Origin: CAWUKT01 sp963923035
GTDB taxonomy: Bacteria; Bacteroidota; Bacteroidia; J057; JADKCL01
Assembly (NCBI GenBank): GCA_963923035.1
Contig: CAWUKT010000023.1
Location: 1 to 64,000, forward strand
Length of the DNA stretch: 64,000 nucleotides
Reading direction: 5' to 3'
Position numbers and translations under genes: made by a program. The notes beneath the pieces were generated by a model that ran no database searches, was not told the DNA's origin, and saw only the letters and a list, made by a program, of their open reading frames with translations. Below are positions 26,600-33,894 of the stretch, one piece after another. Every line of letters begins with the position of its first letter. The stretch's first letter is position 1.

Positions 26600-27675
26600 T
26601 TCTGCCCTCCTTTCTTCCGGCCTGCCTTTCTTCGCTTTTTGATGCACTCCTTCGTCTCATAAGAGGTCAGAATCAGTTCCTGGACCGTCTGGGGGTTCTT
26701 GCGCGGCCCAATTGTGCGCTTGAATTGGGTTCCGTGGTAGCACCAGTCTTCTTCCGGGTACCATTCGCGCAGGATGACGCGCCGGGGATCATCTTCGGGA
26801 GCATTGATGGGCTCCGCGATGGAGATCATGATTTGGGCGCCTTTCGTTTTGAGGCGATTCGCAAATGCCGCCAGTTCGTTGTGCTCCTTATGCCCGAACG
26901 GAGGAGCATTGTAACTGGTAAAAGGCCCGTTTTTGGCACTCTTTCGCTGGTTGAAGAGGTCGTTGGGATGGGCGTCAGGGTAAGGAGGATCGAGGTAGAC
27001 GAAAGTTTGATGGTCAATCTCCGGTTCCAGCTCCTCAAAGCTCTTGTTGGTAAGGTTCGCCCCTTGGAGCTTTTGGCTGATCTGCTGGAGGTGCTCCAAT
27101 TTGGGAACGTGGGTGAGCTTTTTTCCGAACGGGACATTGTATCCCCCGCTTTTGTTCACCCGAAACAGACCGTTGTAATTGGAGTGGATGAGGAATAAAA
27201 AACGAGCGGCTTGCTGGAGGTGCTCCGGGTGGAATTCGTCGTCAGGCAAATCCAGATTGGCATTGTAGGCGTTGCGAACGGTATAGTAATACGATGCCTT
27301 GCTCCGCTCAGTCGTATAGTTCGCCCAATCATTGTTGAAGTTGCGGCGGTGATCCTGCCGGAGTTGAAGGGCGTGTTCGTAAATCAAGTGGTGAAGTTCC
27401 TCCGGATGGTCCCGAACCTGGCGGTAGGTATTGATCAGGTGGAAATTCAGATCGTTGAGCAAGGCCTTGGGGTGGTTGCCGGCCAGGAAAAGGGAGCCGG
27501 CTCCGAGGAAGGCTTCGCAATACTTTTGGTAGGTACCGGGGGCAGGTATATTGTCCAGCAAGTTTCCGATCAATCGTTGCTTGCCACCCACCCAGCGCAT
27601 GAAGGGTCGTACCAAATGTTCGCGCTGATCGGTTCTTAAAGGTTTCACGGTGAAGGGGTTGATGGTAAAAGGCAT
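26596..27675 (-). CDS. D12-class N6-adenine DNA methyltransferase (Dam-like)
   Basis: A 359-aa methyltransferase with the D12-class opening FMRWVGGKQRLI (25-36, SAM binding), the segment YCEAFLGAGSLFLAG, and the catalytic DPPY at 229-232 (FVYLDPPYPD). Residues FGKKLTHVP and SYNAPPFGHKEH match the family. The C-terminal tail is strongly basic. Dam-type enzymes of this class commonly methylate GATC, but the target here is not known. It could mark self DNA for the operon, by analogy with Druantia type II or restriction-like systems. It is coupled by ATGA to the 852-aa gene. Confidence 0.92.
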   Translation of the reverse strand: MPFTINPFTVKPLRTDQREHLVRPFMRWVGGKQRLIGNLLDNIPAPGTYQKYCEAFLGAGSLFLAGNHPKALLNDLNFHLINTYRQVRDHPEELHHLIYEHALQLRQDHRRNFNNDWANYTTERSKASYYYTVRNAYNANLDLPDDEFHPEHLQQAARFLFLIHSNYNGLFRVNKSGGYNVPFGKKLTHVPKLEHLQQISQKLQGANLTNKSFEELEPEIDHQTFVYLDPPYPDAHPNDLFNQRKSAKNGPFTSYNAPPFGHKEHNELAAFANRLKTKGAQIMISIAEPINAPEDDPRRVILREWYPEEDWCYHGTQFKRTIGPRKNPQTVQELILTSYETKECIKKRRKAGRKKGGQK

Positions 27676-27736
27676 AGGTATCCTGTCCGGGCTGGTGCCC
27701 GGAAAATTTGATGGTGAAAAGACATGAAGAGAGGGG

Positions 27737-27753
27737 GCGACCGAAACGGTCGC
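27737..27753 (-). other. Hairpin between membrane-protein and methyltransferase genes
   Basis: GCGACCG (27737-27743) and CGGTCGC (27747-27753) form a perfect 7-bp stem with a 3-nt loop in the 110-nt gap, the only sizeable gap in the operon. On the minus strand CCCCTCTCTTC follows, a weak U-tract at best. It may partly attenuate transcription or stabilise a processed mRNA end, setting the level of the downstream three genes relative to the upstream four. Confidence 0.45.
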
Positions 27754-27785
27754 TCAGGAAGTCAGTACGTGGGGTTGTTTAGGAT

Positions 27786-28799
27786 TTATTCGTCGGTCAG
27801 TCCATAGCGTCTCCGTCTTCGGCGGGCCAGGTAGGCGCCCAAATTCTGGGCCAGGGGGCCAAATTTAAGGGCCGGGGGATGGCGCCCGATCAGGTCCCAT
27901 CCAATCCGAATCAAGATGAACAGCAAGGCGATGGGGCCTCCAAACAGCGTCAAGGCTTGCTCCAGCAGTTCCCATTGACCGCCCCATCCGGGATTCACAG
28001 AAAGCTGGCGAATGAAAGCGAAGGTGCTCCAACCAACGAGCGGAATCCCGGTTCCATAGATCGCCAAAGCCAGCCATTTTCCATGCGCCTCCGCCCGCCG
28101 TACCACATTTCGGTCGAACTTCTCCCGGACTTCGGCCTGGAGGGCCTCCACTTGCTCTTCTTCCCAAATGCAACGCCGAAAGCAGGCGTCCATTCCGTAG
28201 ATATTGAGCATGGTGAGGTGGAAATCGGCCAAGGGGCCAGGAAATTCCTTCTTGCGGGTCCGCACGAAGAAGTCCTTGAGCAATTGGGCCTGCTCTGGAA
28301 CCGTTTCTTCGCTTTGAAGCAGTAAGTAAATCAAGTACGGATCGGGCAAATCGGCCGCGGTCGGGGCTTGGCCGCGGGTGAGGAGGCGATTGAATTCCAC
28401 CTGGGAAGACACCTGGAGCAGGTCGTTGGACCACCGGCCCAGTTGCCGGGTCCACCATTGGGCGTCTTCCTTGCTTCCGAAATGCCGGATGCCGAGGGAA
28501 ATTCCCATCAAGGCAGCCAAATCGTCCAGGATCAACGCTTGTCCACTCAGATCTCTTTTCCGGAAACTCCTCAGGGATTCGGCAAAGTGATCCTTTTTAT
28601 GAGGGTTGCGCAAGGCCCAATAGCCCAGCAACGCCACCTTCTGAACCGCAGCCCCCGGCGCCCCGGCCACGATTTCGGCCGAATCCACTGGAAACGCCAC
28701 TGAGCCAGGAAATAAATGGTGCAAAAAGGCCTGGTGCACGGGATGAGTCCCTTGCAAAAAGGGCTGGATCCTCTCAAAAAACTTCGGAATGAGTATCAT
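27786..28799 (-). CDS. Membrane protein coupled to the Argonaute gene (candidate effector)
   Basis: A 337-aa protein. The ATG at 28799 overlaps the Argonaute stop as ATGA. The first 230 residues are soluble and helical; then come two hydrophobic segments (about 242-263 and 284-305) and an Arg-rich tail (YLARRRRRRYG). I recognise no family. Membrane proteins encoded beside short Argonautes can be abortive-infection effectors, as in the archaeal Sulfolobus system in which a short Argonaute activates a membrane protein. By that analogy this is a candidate killing component. The evidence is context and topology only. Confidence 0.72.
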   Translation of the reverse strand: MILIPKFFERIQPFLQGTHPVHQAFLHHLFPGSVAFPVDSAEIVAGAPGAAVQKVALLGYWALRNPHKKDHFAESLRSFRKRDLSGQALILDDLAALMGISLGIRHFGSKEDAQWWTRQLGRWSNDLLQVSSQVEFNRLLTRGQAPTAADLPDPYLIYLLLQSEETVPEQAQLLKDFFVRTRKKEFPGPLADFHLTMLNIYGMDACFRRCIWEEEQVEALQAEVREKFDRNVVRRAEAHGKWLALAIYGTGIPLVGWSTFAFIRQLSVNPGWGGQWELLEQALTLFGGPIALLFILIRIGWDLIGRHPPALKFGPLAQNLGAYLARRRRRRYGLTDE

Positions 28800-30625
28800 A
28801 GGAACCAAGTTTTGAGGTCGGGGTGGCCTGAGATGGCCGCCAAAAGTTCGCGGAGCTTCCCAAATTGGGAAGCTTTTAACAGCTGCTCAGTCAGGACATT
28901 GCCGTATTCCAGGGTCGCGGGAAGTTCGCCGAGGTCGTAATGCCGCCACGAAATCGCCGCGAAGCGGAAGACCTGCCGGGTAAACTCCTCGATGTCAGGA
29001 TTGTCCGAAGCGGGATGGATGCAAACACGCAGGGGATTTCCCTCGACCCGGGGATGGTCCATCCCCCGCAACTGGATCAATGACCAGTCTTCCATGATCG
29101 CAGACTGGCCGCGCCTCGGAACAAAGGCACCAGTTTCTTCTCTTCCCCTCCCCCTCCGGGCCAGGTCCCATTGCCATCGTGAGTGGTCGTAGTCGATCAG
29201 CAAAAAGCTAATGGTCGGGTTGTAATTGGCCAGTACCTTTTCCTCGAGAATCGCCTTCAATTGCTCAACGGACTCAAAGTAGGAGGCATCCGGCAGGTGG
29301 AAAATCAATTCTACCCGATCTCCTTCCTTCCAGTTGTCCTCCCGCGCAAGCTCGGCCACCTGTATCTCAACAAACTCGGCCAAATCCGCCCGCCAATCTT
29401 CCTGACTGGGCTTGTACGAGGCATTTCCAAGGCGGAAGGTGCCGTCGCGTTGGAAGAGCGTGCAGAATCCGGCTACGCCTTCCTGGAGATCGGTACTACC
29501 GACTCCGATCACCACCAAACGGTCACCGTGTTGATCGGAAGGCAATAACCAAGGCTTACCTCCCATCTTCACGTAGCCGTTCAAGGCCAATTCCCGGAGT
29601 GATAAGACCCATTCCCTGGAGTCGTTGTAGGGGATTTGGAATGCCTGGGCCGGAATCCCCAGCCCCATCGCGGCCAGCCGCGCTTTAAACGCTAGTTCGT
29701 CCGCCTTGGGAACGCGCGAAGGCACCGAGATCAGGACCAAATCAAAGTCCTTACCTGTTTTCCTATTTTTCTCACTGCATTTTTCCAGGATCAAGTGCTC
29801 GATGTCGTTCCAATCCCCCGGTCGCCGAATCCACTCGTTGTAGGTCGTCAGCGACTTGAACTTGAAAACCTCCGCCCATCCACTCCACGGCCGGTTAAAA
29901 TGCTGTTCCGCATCGACCGATGAAGTGCCCTCCCTCAGGTCACCCAGGAAACGATTTACCCCTCCCCTTTTTCGCCAAGGCGCAATGACCAAACATTCAA
30001 TTTCCCGATCCCGAAAATCCAGGTGAGTCAACGGGCCAAACTCTTGTAATCCTTCCCACTTATCCGCATGATGGACGATCCCATTCGAACGGAAATACAG
30101 GCCGGGCGACTCCTGGCACTTCCAATACACCTCGTCCCTCAAATCTGTAAAAGCTAGGCGGGTGCCGTGCCCATTGTCAAATTGGAGGGCCTTGAACGCA
30201 TTGTAGGCATCGGCAACAGAAATATAGCTGGCCTTGGAGGAAGAAGAAGACGGTTCACGGGCGATGGAAAGGTAAAATTCGGCGTACCCAGGCAATGGAG
30301 GCAGGATTTCGAGGCGATTCTCCGCTCCATTTACCTTAGCCACCAAGGCTCCATCCGTAATTTCGACAGTCCCCGTCTCCAAGAGGATATGCTGAACAAT
30401 GGCCTGGGCCAGTCCCGGAACAGAATAGGGTTCAATTTCCACCAATGACCCGCCTGCGGGCGGAACATCGCCTTTCCGGGGCCAGAAATAATGGCTTCCA
30501 TTTTCGGTCCAATTCGGCAATTCCCGGTACTGAGGGGCATCCGCATCGTTGGCGTTACCTAACTTCCAGAGGCGGATGCGGCCCTCCGAAAATTCAATCG
30601 GAAACAAATTGAGTTTTAAATCCAT
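28796..30625 (-). CDS. Short-type prokaryotic Argonaute (MID-PIWI), catalytically degenerate
   Basis: A 609-aa protein. Residues about 197-360 look like a MID domain (FGPLTHLDF, IECLVIAPWRKRGGVNRFLGDL, DFDLVLISVPSR, GIPAQAFQI, and KMGGKPWLL at 353-361). About 365-605 looks like PIWI: VVIGVGSTD, WKEGDRVELIFHLP, FLLIDYDHSRWQWD, LRVCIHPASDNPD, and the terminal AISWRHYD...LPATLEYGNVLTEQLL. The first PIWI catalytic Asp, expected after VIGV, is Gly376, so slicing is unlikely. Short Argonautes of this kind use guides to detect nucleic acid and switch on a partner. The N-terminal 190 residues are extra and could be an APAZ/N-like part. Start at ATG 30625, 5 nt after the deiminase stop. Confidence 0.85.
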   Translation of the reverse strand: MDLKLNLFPIEFSEGRIRLWKLGNANDADAPQYRELPNWTENGSHYFWPRKGDVPPAGGSLVEIEPYSVPGLAQAIVQHILLETGTVEITDGALVAKVNGAENRLEILPPLPGYAEFYLSIAREPSSSSSKASYISVADAYNAFKALQFDNGHGTRLAFTDLRDEVYWKCQESPGLYFRSNGIVHHADKWEGLQEFGPLTHLDFRDREIECLVIAPWRKRGGVNRFLGDLREGTSSVDAEQHFNRPWSGWAEVFKFKSLTTYNEWIRRPGDWNDIEHLILEKCSEKNRKTGKDFDLVLISVPSRVPKADELAFKARLAAMGLGIPAQAFQIPYNDSREWVLSLRELALNGYVKMGGKPWLLPSDQHGDRLVVIGVGSTDLQEGVAGFCTLFQRDGTFRLGNASYKPSQEDWRADLAEFVEIQVAELAREDNWKEGDRVELIFHLPDASYFESVEQLKAILEEKVLANYNPTISFLLIDYDHSRWQWDLARRGRGREETGAFVPRRGQSAIMEDWSLIQLRGMDHPRVEGNPLRVCIHPASDNPDIEEFTRQVFRFAAISWRHYDLGELPATLEYGNVLTEQLLKASQFGKLRELLAAISGHPDLKTWFL

Positions 30626-30630
30626 GATAT

Positions 30631-31728
30631 TTATCGTCGTATGATTTTTACCCGGCAATGCAGGGCACCGCATTTTTCAACCGCTTCAAAAAATCCATTC
30701 TGAATCCAATGAACCTGCACGCCTTCCCGTTCCCAGATTTCCTCGATCAATCGTCGTTGCTTCCTCAAACGCGGGCGCCAGAAGCGAGGGGGAGCCCCGG
30801 AGCTATAATCCGGGAGCAATATCCGATCTCCAAAACGTGTGCTTTCGAACAGCCCATTGCAAGGAGAGAAAACGCGGGGTTGATCCGGAGAAAGGTGCAG
30901 CACCAAGGGTAAACGAATGATTTCAAGCGCCTCGCCGTAAGCAGTTCGCAGTTGCTCACCACATCCCTCCAGTTGCTGGGACAGTCGCTGCGCCAGGATT
31001 TGGGTCGTGCTGTCTTCCGCGTGGGTCAGCGAAGGTTCCACTGAGGCCAGTGCAATCCTTGGTTGGCCTCGGCCATTGATGCCGGCCGGCTGGAGGTACA
31101 TGTCGAGGTGGAAGAACGGCTGGTAGGTGAACCCCTCGCTGCACGGCTGTGCCTTTTCCTTGGCCTGCGGAATGGTCTCGCCCAACCAGGCCACCTCAGC
31201 CGGCGCCAGGTCCCGCTCGATGATCTTGCGGCATTTCCACGTATCCGAGCCGATCCCAGGATTGTGGAGCAAGGTATCCTTGCCCAAGAGGATTTTCTTG
31301 CCCCAGTACAGCGCGTTGCCCCCTTCAAAATGGACATTGGCCATCCGGATGTATGCCCCGCAACTGCGGGCCAAAGCGGTCACAATCAGTTGATCCTGAA
31401 TGGACACCTTTTGGGGCAATACGAAATAAGGCCTTTCCCCCGGCACCACCATAAACGGATCCTGCAACCACTCCCAATTGCCGCTTCGCTGGCCGGGATC
31501 TACCAATGAAAAGGGAACTGGCTGAATTTGGAGCTGATTCCATGAAAAAGGTTCCCAGGCCAGCCCGGTCGTCGTTGCGGGAAAGAGCCAATGGACCTTG
31601 ACCGGGTTGCGGAAGGCACTCCCCAGGCCCGCGAATTCTTGCTTGAATTCGTCCGGCTGGGCCGGGGTGCGGGCCTGGAGAACTGCCACTTCAGTAATGG
31701 TGGTGAGCTGGGTGCTTTCCGGGTTCAT
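30631..31728 (-). CDS. Agmatine/peptidyl-arginine deiminase-fold enzyme
   Basis: A 365-aa member of the guanidino-group-modifying superfamily. The catalytic set can be placed in order: Asp90 (WLQDPF), Glu135-Gly-Gly-Asn (VHFEGGNALYWGKK), His207-x-Asp209 (FFHLDMY), and the nucleophile Cys358 (CGALHCRVKI), seven residues from the end. Such enzymes hydrolyse the guanidinium of agmatine or of protein arginine to a ureido group. ATG 31728 is chosen; an upstream in-frame extension overlaps the preceding gene. A deiminase inside a defence operon is unexpected: it could citrullinate a partner or a phage protein, or make a small-molecule signal. Divergence from the standard agmatine deiminase makes the substrate open. 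Confidence 0.8.
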   Translation of the reverse strand: MNPESTQLTTITEVAVLQARTPAQPDEFKQEFAGLGSAFRNPVKVHWLFPATTTGLAWEPFSWNQLQIQPVPFSLVDPGQRSGNWEWLQDPFMVVPGERPYFVLPQKVSIQDQLIVTALARSCGAYIRMANVHFEGGNALYWGKKILLGKDTLLHNPGIGSDTWKCRKIIERDLAPAEVAWLGETIPQAKEKAQPCSEGFTYQPFFHLDMYLQPAGINGRGQPRIALASVEPSLTHAEDSTTQILAQRLSQQLEGCGEQLRTAYGEALEIIRLPLVLHLSPDQPRVFSPCNGLFESTRFGDRILLPDYSSGAPPRFWRPRLRKQRRLIEEIWEREGVQVHWIQNGFFEAVEKCGALHCRVKIIRR

Positions 31729-31733
31729 CGATG

Positions 31734-32162
31734 TCAGGCAGTTGCGAGGTCTTTGATGGTCACACAATTGGAATCGAAGCCAGAACCAGCCGCATTGGCG
31801 GGGGCCTGGACCTTCAATTCTCCGTTCTGGAATTGGAGGTAGACCGCACAACTCTCCATATCGAATTCGTATTCTTTGTGGGGGCGAAGCGTTCCTTCGA
31901 TCCGCACAATGGTGATCCCCACCATCCGGGCCTGATCGAACGTGACGGTCTCTCCCTGGGAGGAGTCAAAGGTCTGGGCGAAGCATCCGGTACAGGAATT
32001 CTGAGTGACGATGTAATTGCCGGATTCGACCACCACCTTGGTGGACTGGGACAGGTCATAAGTCTGGACCACGGCATTGGAGTCGGTGCGGATCACCTCC
32101 AACTCCTCAAAATCGCTGGTGAGTTGGAGTTCATGGTTAGAGGTAGAAAATGAGTTGCTCAT
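31734..32162 (-). CDS. Small beta-rich Cys-containing protein, first gene of the Argonaute operon
   Basis: A 142-aa soluble protein without a signal peptide, predicted to be mostly beta-strand, with four Cys (NSCTGC, ESCAVY, SNCVT) and only four Arg. It ends 5 nt before the deiminase gene. I do not recognise it. As first gene of the operon beside a deiminase, it may be a substrate, an inhibitor or a structural partner; that is speculation. Upstream, 32163-32370 is a 208-nt divergent intergenic region with no clear TAnnTTTG element on either strand. Confidence 0.7.
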   Translation of the reverse strand: MSNSFSTSNHELQLTSDFEELEVIRTDSNAVVQTYDLSQSTKVVVESGNYIVTQNSCTGCFAQTFDSSQGETVTFDQARMVGITIVRIEGTLRPHKEYEFDMESCAVYLQFQNGELKVQAPANAAGSGFDSNCVTIKDLATA

Positions 32163-32370
32163 AAGATTAAAGGGTTTGAGTTAAAAATTCGAGTTCAAGA
32201 AGCGATTTAGGCACAGGAGTGACCACCAGAATTTTGGGGGATTCTGAGCAATTCACGGAGATGGGTAAGGGGAAAATGGAGAGCAGGAAGGCGAGAAAGG
32301 CAGGAAGAAGAGGGATCAGGTCAGAAGTTCAGGGTCATTTCAGAGTTTTTTGTTTTTTTGAGATTAAAAG

Positions 32371-33894
32371 ATGAAGCCCACCAACGATTTGTTCCAACTG
32401 ATCAAACGAATGAGCCGCTCCGAGAAGCGGAGCTTTCGACTGTTCACCCAGAAATACCGGGACGGAGAAAAAAAGTACCTGCTGCTGTTCGATGCGATTC
32501 AGGAACAAAAATCCTATCGCGAGGAGGAGGTGAAGCAAAAAGTGGAATCAGAAATCAAAGCGGAGAATTTTTCCAGCGCTAAGAACTATCTCTGGAACCT
32601 GATCAATGATTTCCTGGTGACCCATGCCGCGGAGACCTACTACCAGGACCGTTGCCGTCGACACTTAGACCGAGCCCACCTTTTGCACAAGAGGGGAATT
32701 GTCCGCGCCGCCCAGAAGGAGTTGAGGACGGCGGAGAAAATCGCGAGCAAATATGAGATGGTTGATTTTCAGCTGCGGATCAACCAGCTAAAGCGGAATA
32801 TGCTCAAGCGGTACCAACGGAAGAAAATCCAGGGAGAAATGGAGTCCTTGCTACGCGCACACAAGGAACTGAAATTGTTGCGGGAAATGTATGAGGAGCA
32901 AATGGAAGTGTACGATCGCCTCGGAATTATGATGCGATCCAATTTAAATCATTTGTCACCGGAGGTCCAAAGCGTGATTCAAGCTCCTGATCTCCGGGCA
33001 GCGTTGGCCTCGGAGGCCATTCCCGAAGGATTCGGGGCCCGGCGCATGTACCTCCAGTCCCGCTGCTTCCTGGCGCACCAGGAAGGACGCAGAAAGGATG
33101 GATTGGAAGCCTACCAACTGTTGAAGGCATTTTGGGAGGCGCATCCCCACCAGATCAAAGAATTGTACGTGGAATACCGGTTGTTTGTGAACAATTTCCT
33201 GCACAGCGCGGCCGGAAACGGCCGCTTTGACCTGTTCCCCGAGATGCTGGATCAATTGGCCAAACTGCCAATCGAGAATGAAGAGGATGAGATTGAAGCG
33301 TTTTCGGTGGGAACATTTTACCGCCACTTGTATGCCCTCAACCAAAAGCGACTCTCAGAAGCTCTGAAACTGTCTGCTTCTATTCCAGCTCAGCTGGAAA
33401 CGCTCCGGGGAAAGTTGTCGGATTCCACTTTCATCGGCTTCCAGGCCAACCTGATGTTCACTTATTTCATCGCCGGCCAATTCAAAGAGGCCCGAAAGTG
33501 GGCCAAAGACTTGCAGAGCAACCCCATGACCCAGCACCGGATCGACCTCCAAGGCCTTTCCCGATTGTTCGAGGCAATTGCCGAATACGAACTGGTGGAC
33601 GACCAGAAATACGAGCATGTCATTTCCCGGATCAGGGCCGGGATGGAATGGCTCCGCAACCACCACCTGGCCCATGACTTTGAACGGACCACACTAAACG
33701 GTCTCCAACGATTGATTCAAAGGGGCAGTTCCAGGGAGCAAAATGAGGTTTTGCAACACCTAAAACTCGACTTGGAGGCGATTTTCGCAACCTTCCCGCT
33801 CGCGGGGATCGAAGAGGTCCTGCTCTGGATCCAGAGCAGGTTGCTGGGCCTCGACATTGCAATCGTTTTTGCCGGCAATATCACCGACAGCTAA
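32371..33894 (+). CDS. TPR-like helical repeat protein
   Basis: A 507-aa all-alpha protein beginning MKPTNDLFQLIKRMSRSEKR, the opening of a Bacteroidota family of superhelical TPR-like proteins. Helix-turn-helix pairs run through the whole length, with no enzyme motif, signal peptide or membrane segment. Function unknown; such proteins serve as scaffolds. It is divergent from the Argonaute operon and its stop overlaps the stop of the convergent TIGR04141 gene by 4 nt, so it lies fully inside the island. Confidence 0.78.
   Translation: MKPTNDLFQLIKRMSRSEKRSFRLFTQKYRDGEKKYLLLFDAIQEQKSYREEEVKQKVESEIKAENFSSAKNYLWNLINDFLVTHAAETYYQDRCRRHLDRAHLLHKRGIVRAAQKELRTAEKIASKYEMVDFQLRINQLKRNMLKRYQRKKIQGEMESLLRAHKELKLLREMYEEQMEVYDRLGIMMRSNLNHLSPEVQSVIQAPDLRAALASEAIPEGFGARRMYLQSRCFLAHQEGRRKDGLEAYQLLKAFWEAHPHQIKELYVEYRLFVNNFLHSAAGNGRFDLFPEMLDQLAKLPIENEEDEIEAFSVGTFYRHLYALNQKRLSEALKLSASIPAQLETLRGKLSDSTFIGFQANLMFTYFIAGQFKEARKWAKDLQSNPMTQHRIDLQGLSRLFEAIAEYELVDDQKYEHVISRIRAGMEWLRNHHLAHDFERTTLNGLQRLIQRGSSREQNEVLQHLKLDLEAIFATFPLAGIEEVLLWIQSRLLGLDIAIVFAGNITDS

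Noticed and set aside
16071..27675. DISARM system (DUF1998 helicase, PLD protein, methyltransferase)
   Set aside because: The PLD-like gene is on the opposite strand and degenerate, the helicase is far larger than DrmA, and no separate DrmB is present. A Druantia-like reading fits better.
28796..30625. PIWI-RE system
   Set aside because: The expected DinG-type helicase and partner nuclease are missing, and the protein fits the short Argonaute pattern.
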